From: Dactylosporangium vinaceum
Lineage (GTDB): Bacteria; Actinomycetota; Actinomycetes; Mycobacteriales; Micromonosporaceae
Assembly (NCBI RefSeq): GCF_019904175.1
Contig: NZ_CP061913.1
Location: forward strand, 4,712,001-4,776,000
Length of the DNA: 64,000 nucleotides
Direction: 5' to 3'
The notes under the pieces: model-generated
Told to the model about the DNA's origin: nothing
Databases searched by the model: none
What the model saw: only the letters and a program-made list of their open reading frames with translations
Program-made: the position numbers and the translations under genes
Part shown: positions 56,858 through 64,000 of the stretch, piece by piece
Numbering within the stretch: the stretch's first letter is position 1
Layout of the letters: each line of letters opens with the position of its first letter

Positions 56858-58081
56858 ATGGGCGTTTTAGCGACGAGGTCTCGTCGGATCGTCAGCTGCC
56901 TGGCGGTCGCCGCGATTGCGCTGGCCGGCTGCGGCAACAAGGGCGGGGACCAGAAGCCGACGAACGGGACAGCCACCGGCGAACCCATCATCATCGGCAT
57001 GGACGAGGACAGCACCGGCTCCGGCGCGGCCTACAGCGTGATCGCCGGCAAGACCATCCGCCTCGCCATCCAGGACATCAACGACAAGGGCGGCGTGCTC
57101 GGCCGCCCGATCAAGCTCGTCGTCGAGAACGACGAGTCGGACCCGACGAAGGTCCCGGCCACGCTGCAGAAGCTGGCCAGCCAGGGGGCCAAGGCGCTGT
57201 TCCTGCAGAGCGGCAGCGCGGCCATCCTCCAGGCGAAGTCGACGCTCACCCAGCTCGGCCTGCCCGCCATCGCGCCGACCGGCGTGACCGCCACGCTCGT
57301 CACACCCCCGGACAACGAGCTCATCTACATGCTGGCCAACACGACGAACGACTGGGCCCAGGTCTACTGCGGGGCGTTCGCGGCGGCCGGGATCAAGAAG
57401 ATCGGCGTGCTCACCGACGACACCACCACGATCGCCGCCCTCGACAAGGCCCTGTTCGCCCAGATGAGCTGCGTGCAGTTCGTGGCCACGGAGAAGGGCG
57501 CGGCCAACGCCAGCGACCTGTCGGCCCAGGTGGCCCGGCTCAAGAACGCCAACCCGGACGCGATCCTCGTGACGAGCGTCGGCGGCGCGTTCGAGGTGCT
57601 GGCCCAGAACACCCTCGGCTCGCAGATGGCCGGCACCAAGCGGTTCTCGCTCGCCTCCATCGGCAACCAGCCGTCCTCGTGGAAGCTGGCCGCGCCGGGC
57701 GCGCTCAACGGGCTCATCTTCATGGGCTCCATCAACACCGAGAACCCGCGCACCAAGGACCTCATCAAGCTGCTGCAGGACAAGAACGGCAAGGACTACG
57801 ACATCACCGCGTACGACGCCCAGGCGTGGGACGCCGTGCACGTGCTCAAGGCCGCCATCGAGAAGGCCGGCGGGGTCGACGACCCCAAGAAGCTCAACGA
57901 GGCCATGCAGACCATCAAGGGGTACCCGGCCACGTTCGGCCAGGGCAACTTCACGCTGAGCTTCAGCGCGGAGAAGCACCTGGGCGCGGACGGCGCGTGC
58001 GGCCTGTCCCTGGTGGAGTTCGGCTCCGACAACAAGCCGAAGGGTCCATGGGCGACATTCCAGCCGCCGTGTAACAAGTAA
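56858..58081 (+). CDS. livK: Branched-chain amino acid-type ABC transporter substrate-binding lipoprotein
   Basis: 407 residues. Lipoprotein signal with lipobox LAGC (Cys24), then a Periplas_BP_6 fold: GEPIIIGMDEDSTGSG, AIQDINDKGGVLGRPIKLV, TGSGAAYS-type ligand loops, and QAWDAVHVLKAAIEKAGG near the end. It captures amino acids or similar ligands outside the membrane. ATG 56858 has AGGGG 7 nt upstream. It heads a five-gene ABC operon. Confidence 0.9.
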   Translation: MGVLATRSRRIVSCLAVAAIALAGCGNKGGDQKPTNGTATGEPIIIGMDEDSTGSGAAYSVIAGKTIRLAIQDINDKGGVLGRPIKLVVENDESDPTKVPATLQKLASQGAKALFLQSGSAAILQAKSTLTQLGLPAIAPTGVTATLVTPPDNELIYMLANTTNDWAQVYCGAFAAAGIKKIGVLTDDTTTIAALDKALFAQMSCVQFVATEKGAANASDLSAQVARLKNANPDAILVTSVGGAFEVLAQNTLGSQMAGTKRFSLASIGNQPSSWKLAAPGALNGLIFMGSINTENPRTKDLIKLLQDKNGKDYDITAYDAQAWDAVHVLKAAIEKAGGVDDPKKLNEAMQTIKGYPATFGQGNFTLSFSAEKHLGADGACGLSLVEFGSDNKPKGPWATFQPPCNK

Positions 58082-58093
58082 CCCCGAGCCCGA

Positions 58094-58121
58094 CCCGAAG
58101 GATTCCGCCCGAAGGATTTCG
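58094..58121 (+). repeat. Short tandem duplication before livH
   Basis: A 14-bp unit (CCCGAAGGATTCCG) occurs twice in a row with one base changed, in the 70-bp gap between the binding-protein and permease genes. Probably a slippage duplication in a leader region with no known role. Confidence 0.7.
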
Positions 58122-58151
58122 CCGAAGACCGGCCAGAAAGGTACGCGCGTC

Positions 58152-59027
58152 GTGGGCCAGTTGCAGCTGTGGTTGTCCGCGCTGGAGATGGGAAGCTTCT
58201 TCGGCCTGCTCGCGCTGGCCTACTACTTGACGCTCGTCGGGGCGGGGTTCTTCAACTTCGCCATCGGCCCGTACGCGATGGTCGGCGGCCTGTGCACGTC
58301 CTACCTCGTGCTCTACGAGGACATGAACGTCTGGGCCGCCGCCGTCCTCGCCGTCCTCGCCGCCGCCGCACTCGCGGTGTTCACGGAGCTGGCGGTGGTC
58401 CGGCAGGTGCAGAAGCGCTCCGGCCGGGGGGAGCTGCCGGCGCTCGTCGCGGTCGCCGCGATCATGTTCGCCGTCCAGCAGCTCGCCGGGTACCTCTTCG
58501 GCTACACCACCCTGCCCGGCCAGGCGCTGTTCACGTTCGACCCGGTGACCGTCGGCGGCACCGTGATCCAGCCCAGCACCGTCGTCCTGCTCGCGTTCAC
58601 CGTCGTCGCGTTCGCGGCGGCCGCCGTGTGGATCCGCTACACCCGGACCGGGCGGCTGCTGCGGGCGGTCGGCGACAGCACCCACGCCGCGACACTGCTC
58701 GGCCTGCCGGTCAACCGGGTGCGGCTCATCGCGTTCCTGCTCTCCGGGCTGCTCGCCGGCGTCACCGGCCTGCTGTTCGCCCCCAAGGCCGGCGTGAGCT
58801 CGCTGTCCGGGCTCGCCTGGGCGCTGTCGAGCTTCCTGGCGATGGTCATCGGCGGCACCGGCTCGGTGTGGGCCCCGCTCGTCGGCGGCCTGCTGCTCGG
58901 CCTGGTCGAGGTGTTCGTCCCGTACTACTTCGGCGGGCAGTCCCACGTCTACGGGCTGCTGCTCGTCGCCCTGCTGTTCTTCGCCTTCAAGCCCAGTGGC
59001 CTGTTCGTACGGAGGATTCGCACATGA
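58152..59027 (+). CDS. livH: Branched-chain amino acid-type ABC permease, LivH family
   Basis: 291 residues, eight or so membrane segments. Family motif GLPVNRVRLIAFLLSGLLAGVTG (split here as GLPVNRVRLIAF and LLSGLLAGVTG), then FLAMVIGGTGSVWAPLVGGL. With LivM it forms the membrane channel. GTG 58152 has AAAGG upstream; the stop overlaps the livM start (ATGA). Confidence 0.92.
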   Translation: MGQLQLWLSALEMGSFFGLLALAYYLTLVGAGFFNFAIGPYAMVGGLCTSYLVLYEDMNVWAAAVLAVLAAAALAVFTELAVVRQVQKRSGRGELPALVAVAAIMFAVQQLAGYLFGYTTLPGQALFTFDPVTVGGTVIQPSTVVLLAFTVVAFAAAAVWIRYTRTGRLLRAVGDSTHAATLLGLPVNRVRLIAFLLSGLLAGVTGLLFAPKAGVSSLSGLAWALSSFLAMVIGGTGSVWAPLVGGLLLGLVEVFVPYYFGGQSHVYGLLLVALLFFAFKPSGLFVRRIRT

Positions 59028-59974
59028 AGCGCCTTCCGGGCTCCTTCGGGCTGCTGCTCGGGGTCGCCGGTGCCGTGCTCATCCTGGTGTGGGTCGGCGC
59101 CGACGGATACAAGCAGACGCTCGTCACCACCACGGCGACCTACGCGCTCATCGCGCTGGGCATGTACGTGCCTTACCTGATGGCCGGCTCGCTCTCCATG
59201 GCCTACGGCGCCTACGCGGGCATCGGCGGATACGCGGTGGGGCTGCTGTCCTCGCGCACCGACCTGCCGCTGGCCCTGGCCTGGGTCGCCGGGCCGGTCG
59301 TCGCGGCCGCCGTCGCCGTCCTGCTGGGCCTGGCCACCCGCCGGCTGTCCGGGTTCTTCCTCGCCGCCGTCACGCTGCTGTTCGGCATGGCGTTCACCGC
59401 GCTGCTCGTCGACGCCGAGAGCCTCTCCGGCGGCTCCGGCGGGCTCGGCTCCCTGCGCAAGCTCGACCTCTTCGGCTGGGAGCCGTCGCACTACCAGGTC
59501 GTGGTCGGCTCGCTCGCCGTCGTGTGCGTCATCGCGTTCCTGCTCGACCGGCTGCGGATGTCGCCGTGGGGCGTCATCGTGCGCACCATGCGCGACGCGC
59601 CCCGGGCCGTCGAGGCGGCCGGTGTGCGGGTCTCGGTGATGAACCTGGTGTCGCTGGCCATCGGCGCGGCCATCGCGGCCGTCGGCGGCGGGCTGTTCAC
59701 CTACTCGGCGGGCAGCGTCACCCCTGACACGTTCACCCTCAACCTGGTGTTCCTGGCCATCTTCATGCCCCTCATCGGCGGCTCGGCGACGCCGTGGGGT
59801 GCGGTGCTCGGCGCGGTCATCGCCGTCGAGCTGACCCTGAACTTCCCGGCCGTGCAGACCAGCGGCACGCTGATCCTCGCGCTGGGCGTGCTCGTGATCC
59901 TGCTCGTCGCGCCGCAGGGCGTGATCGGCTACGCGACAAGACTGGCCAGACTCGTAGGGGGACGACGTGGCTGA
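59024..59974 (+). CDS. livM: Branched-chain amino acid-type ABC permease, LivM family
   Basis: 316 residues. Membrane segments with the LivM motifs SMAYGAYAGIGGYAVG, MRDAPRAVEAAGVRV and PLIGGSATPWGAVLGAVI. Partner of LivH; together they are fuelled by LivG and LivF. Start ATG overlaps livH; its stop overlaps the livG GTG. Confidence 0.92.
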   Translation: MKRLPGSFGLLLGVAGAVLILVWVGADGYKQTLVTTTATYALIALGMYVPYLMAGSLSMAYGAYAGIGGYAVGLLSSRTDLPLALAWVAGPVVAAAVAVLLGLATRRLSGFFLAAVTLLFGMAFTALLVDAESLSGGSGGLGSLRKLDLFGWEPSHYQVVVGSLAVVCVIAFLLDRLRMSPWGVIVRTMRDAPRAVEAAGVRVSVMNLVSLAIGAAIAAVGGGLFTYSAGSVTPDTFTLNLVFLAIFMPLIGGSATPWGAVLGAVIAVELTLNFPAVQTSGTLILALGVLVILLVAPQGVIGYATRLARLVGGRRG

Positions 59975-60773
59975 GACGCTGCTTGTCGGTTCCGGGCTGA
60001 CGAAGCGATACGGTGGGGTCACCGCCCTGCAGGACGTCTCCTTCGAGCTGCGGGCGGGCGAGATCCTGGGCCTGGTCGGGCCGAACGGTGCCGGCAAGAC
60101 CACGCTCGTCGACCTCATCTCGGGCGCGCAGCCGGCGACCGAGGGCACGCTGACGCTGCGCGGGCAGCGGCTGGCCGGCCCCGCCGCCAAGCGGGCCAAG
60201 GCCGGGCTGGCCCGCACGTTCCAGTATCCGCAGCTCGCCCTCGAGCTCACCGTGGCCGAGAACCTGCTCCTGGGCCGGGCCGCCCGCCGGCACGGCACGG
60301 TATGGCAGATGGTGGCCGGGAGCTTCGCCGGCGCGTTGCGTCCGCAGCTGCCGTCCGACGCTCAGGCCGTACGATCGCTGGCGCTCGAGCTCGGCATCGA
60401 GCGCCTGGAGCGGCCGGCCGGCGACCTGTCCCTCGGCGAGCAGCGGCTGGTCGAGGTCGGCCGGGCGCTCGGGCAGGACCCGCTCGTGCTGCTGCTCGAC
60501 GAGCCGTTCGCCGGGTCCGACGCGAGCGGCGTGGCCGGCATCGTCGAGGTCGTGCGCACCGTCCAGCGCCGCGGCCACGCCGTCATCCTCGTCGACCACA
60601 ACGTTGACCTCGTGGCCGGCCTGGTCGACCGGATCATGCTCCTGGACCGGGGCCGGTCGGTGTTCGACGGCGACCCCCAGCAGTGCCTGGCCAGCCCTGA
60701 GATGCAGCAGGTGTACTTCGGGGTCGCCGAACCCGCGGACGCCGAGGAGGACGCGAAGCATGTCGTCTCATGA
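59967..60773 (+). CDS. livG: Branched-chain amino acid-type ABC ATP-binding protein, LivG family
   Basis: 268 residues. Walker A GPNGAGKTT, signature LSLGEQR, Walker B VLLLLDEPFAG, H-loop VDHNVDLV. The C-terminal helix typical of LivG is present. Overlaps livM and livF genes. It hydrolyses ATP to power the LivHM pore. Confidence 0.92.
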   Translation: MAETLLVGSGLTKRYGGVTALQDVSFELRAGEILGLVGPNGAGKTTLVDLISGAQPATEGTLTLRGQRLAGPAAKRAKAGLARTFQYPQLALELTVAENLLLGRAARRHGTVWQMVAGSFAGALRPQLPSDAQAVRSLALELGIERLERPAGDLSLGEQRLVEVGRALGQDPLVLLLDEPFAGSDASGVAGIVEVVRTVQRRGHAVILVDHNVDLVAGLVDRIMLLDRGRSVFDGDPQQCLASPEMQQVYFGVAEPADAEEDAKHVVS

Positions 60774-61479
60774 GCTGCGCCTGGAGGGCCTCACGGTCCG
60801 CTACGGCCACGCCAGCGCCGTGACCGCACTCGACCTCACCGCGCCCGGCGGCACCGTCACCGCCCTCGTCGGCCCCAACGGCGCCGGGAAGAGCAGCGCA
60901 CTGCTCGCGGCGTACGGCTCCGTCGCCGCTACCGGCAAGGTCTTCCTCGACGGCGAGGACGTGAGCCGGCTCAGGCCCGCCGCGCGCGCCCGGGCCGGCA
61001 TCGCCGTCGTCCCGCAGGGCCGGCAGCTGTTCCCGAAACTGAACGTCGCCGACAACCTCCAGGTGATGGCCGAGCTGCTGCGGCTGCCGCGCTCGGCCGT
61101 CGACACCGCCATCGACCGCTTCCCGATCCTGCGGACCCGGCTGCGCAGCCTGGTCGGCGTGCTGTCGGGCGGGGAGCAGCAGATGCTCGTCGTGTCCCGG
61201 GCGCTGATGGGCTCGCCGCGGGTGCTGCTGCTGGACGAGATGATGACCGGCCTCGCCCCGCTGATCGTCCAGGAGCTGCTGCGCACCGTGACGGCGCTGG
61301 CCGGCGAGGGCGTGGCCGTCCTGATGGCCGAGCCGTCGCTGGGCGCCGTCCGCGGGGCCGTGGACCGTGGCTACGTGCTGGTGCGGGGCGAGACCGTGGC
61401 GGTCGTCGAAACCGGCGGGAAGGCTCTCGACGCCGAGTATCAGCAGCGCATGGGCGTGCTGAAGAGCGCCGCCGCCTAG
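60760..61479 (+). CDS. livF: Branched-chain amino acid-type ABC ATP-binding protein, LivF family
   Basis: 239 residues. Walker A GPNGAGKSSAL, Q-loop VPQGRQLFPKLNV, signature LSGGEQQM, Walker B VLLLDEMMTGLAP. The EMMTG in place of EPSLG is a family-level variation, and a LMAEPS follows. ATG 60760 lies within the livG 3' end with GAGGAGG upstream. Last gene of the operon, its stop overlaps the convergent LPXTG gene by 4 bp. Confidence 0.92.
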   Translation: MSSHELRLEGLTVRYGHASAVTALDLTAPGGTVTALVGPNGAGKSSALLAAYGSVAATGKVFLDGEDVSRLRPAARARAGIAVVPQGRQLFPKLNVADNLQVMAELLRLPRSAVDTAIDRFPILRTRLRSLVGVLSGGEQQMLVVSRALMGSPRVLLLDEMMTGLAPLIVQELLRTVTALAGEGVAVLMAEPSLGAVRGAVDRGYVLVRGETVAVVETGGKALDAEYQQRMGVLKSAAA

Positions 61480-61838
61480 GTGGTGAACCGCGTGCGGCGC
61501 CGCCCGACCTTGTACAGGATGCCGCCCGCGCCGGCGACCGCGAACCCGGCCACGACAAGGCCCGTCAACTGCCCGCCGGTGGCGCCCCCGGTGACGGGCA
61601 GCGCCGTGGCCGACGTCGTGGGAGATACCGACGGGGACCCCGACGGCGACTTGCTCGGTGACGGCGACGCCGAGGGGGACCTGGACGGCGACTTGCTCGG
61701 TGACGGTGGCTTCGAGTGGGACTTCGACGGGTAGGGCCGCGGGTCGGCGCTGGCCGGGGCGGTCAGCGTGAAGCCGGCGATGACCAGGACGAGGCCGGCG
61801 CCGGCGAACAGCAGGGCGCGGGCGAAGAGTCGTGACAT
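61476..61838 (-). CDS. LPXTG-anchored Ser/Pro-rich surface protein
   Basis: 120 residues. Signal peptide (RALLFAGAGLVLVIAGFTLT, cleavage near ASA-DP), then a stalk of SPSxSPS repeats (residues 38-80), then the sorting signal LPVTG, a hydrophobic span and RRR tail. A sortase would cut within LPVTG and link it to peptidoglycan. No sortase gene is in the window. Low-complexity repeats GACGGCGACTT in the DNA encode the Ser/Pro stalk. Confidence 0.85.
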   Translation of the reverse strand: MSRLFARALLFAGAGLVLVIAGFTLTAPASADPRPYPSKSHSKPPSPSKSPSRSPSASPSPSKSPSGSPSVSPTTSATALPVTGGATGGQLTGLVVAGFAVAGAGGILYKVGRRRTRFTT

Positions 61839-61864
61839 GCCGGGTAGCCAACCGCCTCGGCTGG

Positions 61865-62545
61865 TTAGTCCGTGGTCACATCGCGGGGCGATATTTCCAC
61901 GCCGCCCCGCTCACCCGGCGGCCCCGCCAGGACCGCCAGCAGCCGGTCGTGCTCGGCCCGGGTGCCGATCGCGGCGCGGTATCCGGGGTGGTCGCGGTAG
62001 TGGCGGATCGCCGCCTCGATGAAGCCGACCTCGACGCCGCGCAGTTGGTCGGGACCCCCGATGCGCCCGGCCCGGATCGCCTCCCACGGCGCGAAATCCG
62101 GCGAGGCGAACACGGATCGCACCGTGACGCCGGCCGGGTCGAGGACCACTGTGGACCGCCAGAAGCGGAAGGTCAGCACGGCGAGGCCGGCCGCGGACAG
62201 GCCGATGCCCGCCACGATCCAGGCGTCGGGCACATCGATCGGGTCGACCCGCTTCTGCCACAGCACCACCGGGGTGAGGCCCAGGATCGTGAGGACCGGG
62301 GCTGTCGCCGTCGCGACCATGGCCGGCGCCGGCGGGGCGACGAACCGGCCCGGGCGCACCACGAACGCCCGGCCCGGGCCCGGCAGCGCGACGAAGGGCA
62401 GCACCGTCCCCACCGTCGGGAGGAACAGTTCCGCCGGCACCCACCACCAGAACATGAGATGCCCCTCGTCCACCGCGGTCTTCGTGGCCACGAGGGCGAC
62501 GAAGACCGCGGCCGAGCACACCGAGACGATCAGGATGCGAACCAC
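61865..62545 (-). CDS. Membrane protein with soluble C-terminal domain, unknown function
   Basis: 226 residues. Four membrane segments in the first 125 residues (ILIVSVCSAAVFVALVAT, and others), then a soluble C-terminus beginning STVVLDPAGVTVRSVFASPDF, like a bacterial PH-type domain. Start GTG 62545 has CAGGGGG 7 nt upstream. Family not identified with certainty. Confidence 0.7.
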   Translation of the reverse strand: MVRILIVSVCSAAVFVALVATKTAVDEGHLMFWWWVPAELFLPTVGTVLPFVALPGPGRAFVVRPGRFVAPPAPAMVATATAPVLTILGLTPVVLWQKRVDPIDVPDAWIVAGIGLSAAGLAVLTFRFWRSTVVLDPAGVTVRSVFASPDFAPWEAIRAGRIGGPDQLRGVEVGFIEAAIRHYRDHPGYRAAIGTRAEHDRLLAVLAGPPGERGGVEISPRDVTTD

Positions 62546-62743
62546 CGGCGACCCCCTGGGAGCACGTCACGTGACGCATGTCGAGGACCTGAGCGAGTAC
62601 ACCTGCTGCGACGAGGACTCCATTGCAGCAGACGGCGGCTACCCGACGCGCCGGACGGCTTCGCCGATGCGCTGCTGCACGACCCCGGCCGGACCGGCTG
62701 ATCGGGCCGCCCGCCGCCCCGCCGGCCATGCGATGCTGGGGGT

Positions 62744-63217
62744 GTGCAGCCTGTCGACAAGCGGTATTTCGAGGACTACGCCACCGGTGACGTGCACGCG
62801 TTCCGCGACTCGGCGGTCGTCGTGGACGGCGAGGAGATGGTGGCGTTCGCGCGGCGCTTCGATCCGCAGCCCATCCACGTCGACGCGCAGTTCGCGGCGG
62901 CCGGGCCGTTCCGGGGGCTGATCGCCAGCGGGTGGTTCACCGGCAGCGTGTTCATGCGGCTGTTCGCCGACCACTATCTGTCCACAGTGGCCAGTCTCGC
63001 GTCACCGGGGGTCGACGAGCTGCGCTGGCCGGTGCCGGTGCGGGCCGGGGACCGGCTCTGGCTGCGGGCCACGGTCCTCAGTGCCCGCCCCTCCAACTCC
63101 AAGCCGGACCGGGGCGTCGTGCAGACGAAGGGCGAGCTGCTCAACCAGGACGACGTGGTCGTGATGAGCCTGATCGCCGTCAACCTCCTGCGCAAGGGAA
63201 GCGTCGCGGGCGGATAG
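62744..63217 (+). CDS. MaoC-like dehydratase (hotdog fold)
   Basis: 157 residues. FARRFDPQPIHVDAQFAAA contains the catalytic Asp-x4-His pattern of (R)-hydratases, followed by GLIASGWFTGSVFMRL and ELRWPVPVRAGDRLWL. This is a single-hotdog MaoC-type enoyl hydratase. Start GTG 62744 (GATGCT-N6-GTG). Its role next to the condensation-domain gene could be in acyl-chain processing, but no operon link is shown. Confidence 0.88.
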   Translation: MQPVDKRYFEDYATGDVHAFRDSAVVVDGEEMVAFARRFDPQPIHVDAQFAAAGPFRGLIASGWFTGSVFMRLFADHYLSTVASLASPGVDELRWPVPVRAGDRLWLRATVLSARPSNSKPDRGVVQTKGELLNQDDVVVMSLIAVNLLRKGSVAGG

Positions 63218-63405
63218 CGCGACCCGCCTGCGGTTGGGCAGCGCACCACCCGCAGCACACCGAGTGCCCCGGCCGCAAGGGTCCGGCCGGTGGGCGGCCC
63301 GGCCGGCGGCCCGCCTCGCGGCGCCTCGGCGGCGGCGATCGTGCTCATGGCCACGACCGGCGACGCGCGGGCCCGGCGTCGGAGCCCGGGCGGGCGGGGG
63401 AGCCG

Positions 63406-63488
63406 CCGTGAAACTTTCACGGGTGAGCAGCCCGGATGGGTCGGCGCGGGCGCGTGCGTTGACGGCCGGGGCGGGGCCGCCGAAAGCT
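63406..63488 (+). promoter_or_regulatory. Palindrome and promoter of the condensation-domain gene
   Basis: CCGTGAAACTTTCACGG (63406-63422) is a 17-bp perfect palindrome with a single central base. Downstream lie TTGACG (63459-63464), an 18-nt spacer and AAAGCT (63483-63488), 7 nt before GTG 63496, a leaderless arrangement. The palindrome would place a regulator about 80 bp before the start. Confidence 0.6.
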
Positions 63489-63495
63489 CGCCTAC

Positions 63496-64000
63496 GTGGA
63501 GATCGTGGTGGAGTTCGAGGGGGCCGGCTCCGGGATCGCGGAGCTGACCTGGGGACAGCGCGACGTCTGGGACCTGATGCGCCAGACCGGGCGGACGATG
63601 AACATCGGCGGGACCATGCCGTGCGCGCCCGGTGAGACGATCGAGCACCTGGCCGGGCTGCTGCGGTTCATCGTGAGCCGCCACCAGGCCCTGCGCACGA
63701 GGATCACAGTCGACGGCGGGCGGCCCCGGCAGCACGTGCACGCGTCGGGCCGCATCGGGCTGGAGATCGTGGACGGCGGCCCGGACCCGGAGGGCACCGC
63801 CGAGCGGCTGCGGGTGCGCTACCAGACCACGCACTTCGACCCGGCCCGGGAGTGGCCGGTGCGGATGGGAGTCGTGGTCGACGGGGACCGGCCGACGCAC
63901 ACGGTGCTCATGTACTACCACGTCGTCATCGACGGGTTCGGCATCGACGCGATCGTGCGCGACCTGGCGAATCTCGGCGACCCCGCGGCGCCGGTGCAGG
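63496..64000 (+). CDS. Condensation-domain protein (NRPS-type), 5' part
   Basis: The reading frame is open to the window edge (168 codons). ELTWGQRDVWDLMRQTG, then FIVSRHQALRTRI and the active-site motif YYHVVIDGFGID show a condensation domain; the first His of the HHxxxDG consensus is Tyr, the catalytic second His is kept. Such domains form amide or ester bonds between carrier-bound chains. Start GTG 63496 with a leaderless promoter. Further domains, if any, lie outside the window. Confidence 0.85.
   Translation, partial: MEIVVEFEGAGSGIAELTWGQRDVWDLMRQTGRTMNIGGTMPCAPGETIEHLAGLLRFIVSRHQALRTRITVDGGRPRQHVHASGRIGLEIVDGGPDPEGTAERLRVRYQTTHFDPAREWPVRMGVVVDGDRPTHTVLMYYHVVIDGFGIDAIVRDLANLGDPAAPVQ

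Noticed and set aside
62546..62743. Possible remnant coding segment ending near 62701
   Set aside because: A stretch reads somewhat like protein on the plus strand, but there is no start, family or codon signal to support a gene or pseudogene.

Overview
The window is very GC-rich and densely coded. It has many GTG starts and many genes whose start codon lies 6-8 nt after a TANNNT -10 box, which means leaderless transcripts. An AfsR/SARP-type regulator, CGNR and DivIVA-like proteins, a DUF1996 secreted protein, an LPXTG surface protein and the start of an NRPS-type gene add to the picture of a multicellular soil actinobacterium. Micromonosporaceae (Actinoplanes, Dactylosporangium, Micromonospora type) is my best guess. 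That placement is inference: there is no rRNA or phylogenetic marker here.

Layout. 1-5.8 kb: the end of a solute-binding protein, an MFS exporter, an orphan cbiO scrap, an aldo/keto reductase divergent from a TetR regulator, a CGNR regulator and a TPR-like protein. 5.8-8.6 kb: a cobalt/nickel ECF transporter (cbiM-cbiQ-cbiO). 8.7-17.3 kb: an exporter-type ABC protein, an AraC regulator, a nitroreductase, a GH120-type beta-xylosidase and several small enzymes. 17.3-18.6 kb: seven tightly packed tRNA genes on the minus strand, split by an HNH endonuclease gene whose 3' end runs into a tRNA. 18.8-23 kb: a NarL-type two-component system with a likely target membrane protein, and a MOSC protein. 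23-32.7 kb (minus strand): a diguanylate cyclase, a giant CHAT-STAND-TPR protein, an FAD oxidoreductase and an AfsR-like SARP. 32.7-35.7 kb: a GH2 beta-galactosidase carrying a 15-bp minisatellite; it shares a bidirectional promoter with the SARP gene. 35.7-39.9 kb: a DUF998 protein with a double operator, a duplicated AsnC regulator, an MFS exporter and an AhpD-like protein.

39.9-48 kb is the most unusual block. DUF2997, a radical SAM protein, a Ycf46-type AAA+ ATPase and two paralogous helical-repeat proteins (one with a beta-propeller inserted) form a rightward operon. A convergent NUDIX gene follows, then an Hsp70-like ATPase and a DUF1257 (Ycf35-like) protein. These look like one ATP-dependent chaperone/remodelling system of unknown function.

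48-56.6 kb: a reductase divergent from an HxlR-cREC pair, small envelope proteins, a DivIVA-like four-repeat protein, a second DUF998 protein, a DUF1996/F5-8C secreted protein under two LacI-type operators, a GT2 glycosyltransferase, a GH5 mannanase-like enzyme and an EAL(degenerate)-HDOD protein. 56.7-61.5 kb: a complete branched-chain-amino-acid-type ABC operon (binding protein, two permeases, two ATPases). 61.5-64 kb: an LPXTG surface protein, a membrane protein, a MaoC dehydratase and the first 168 codons of a condensation-domain (NRPS-type) gene cut by the window edge.
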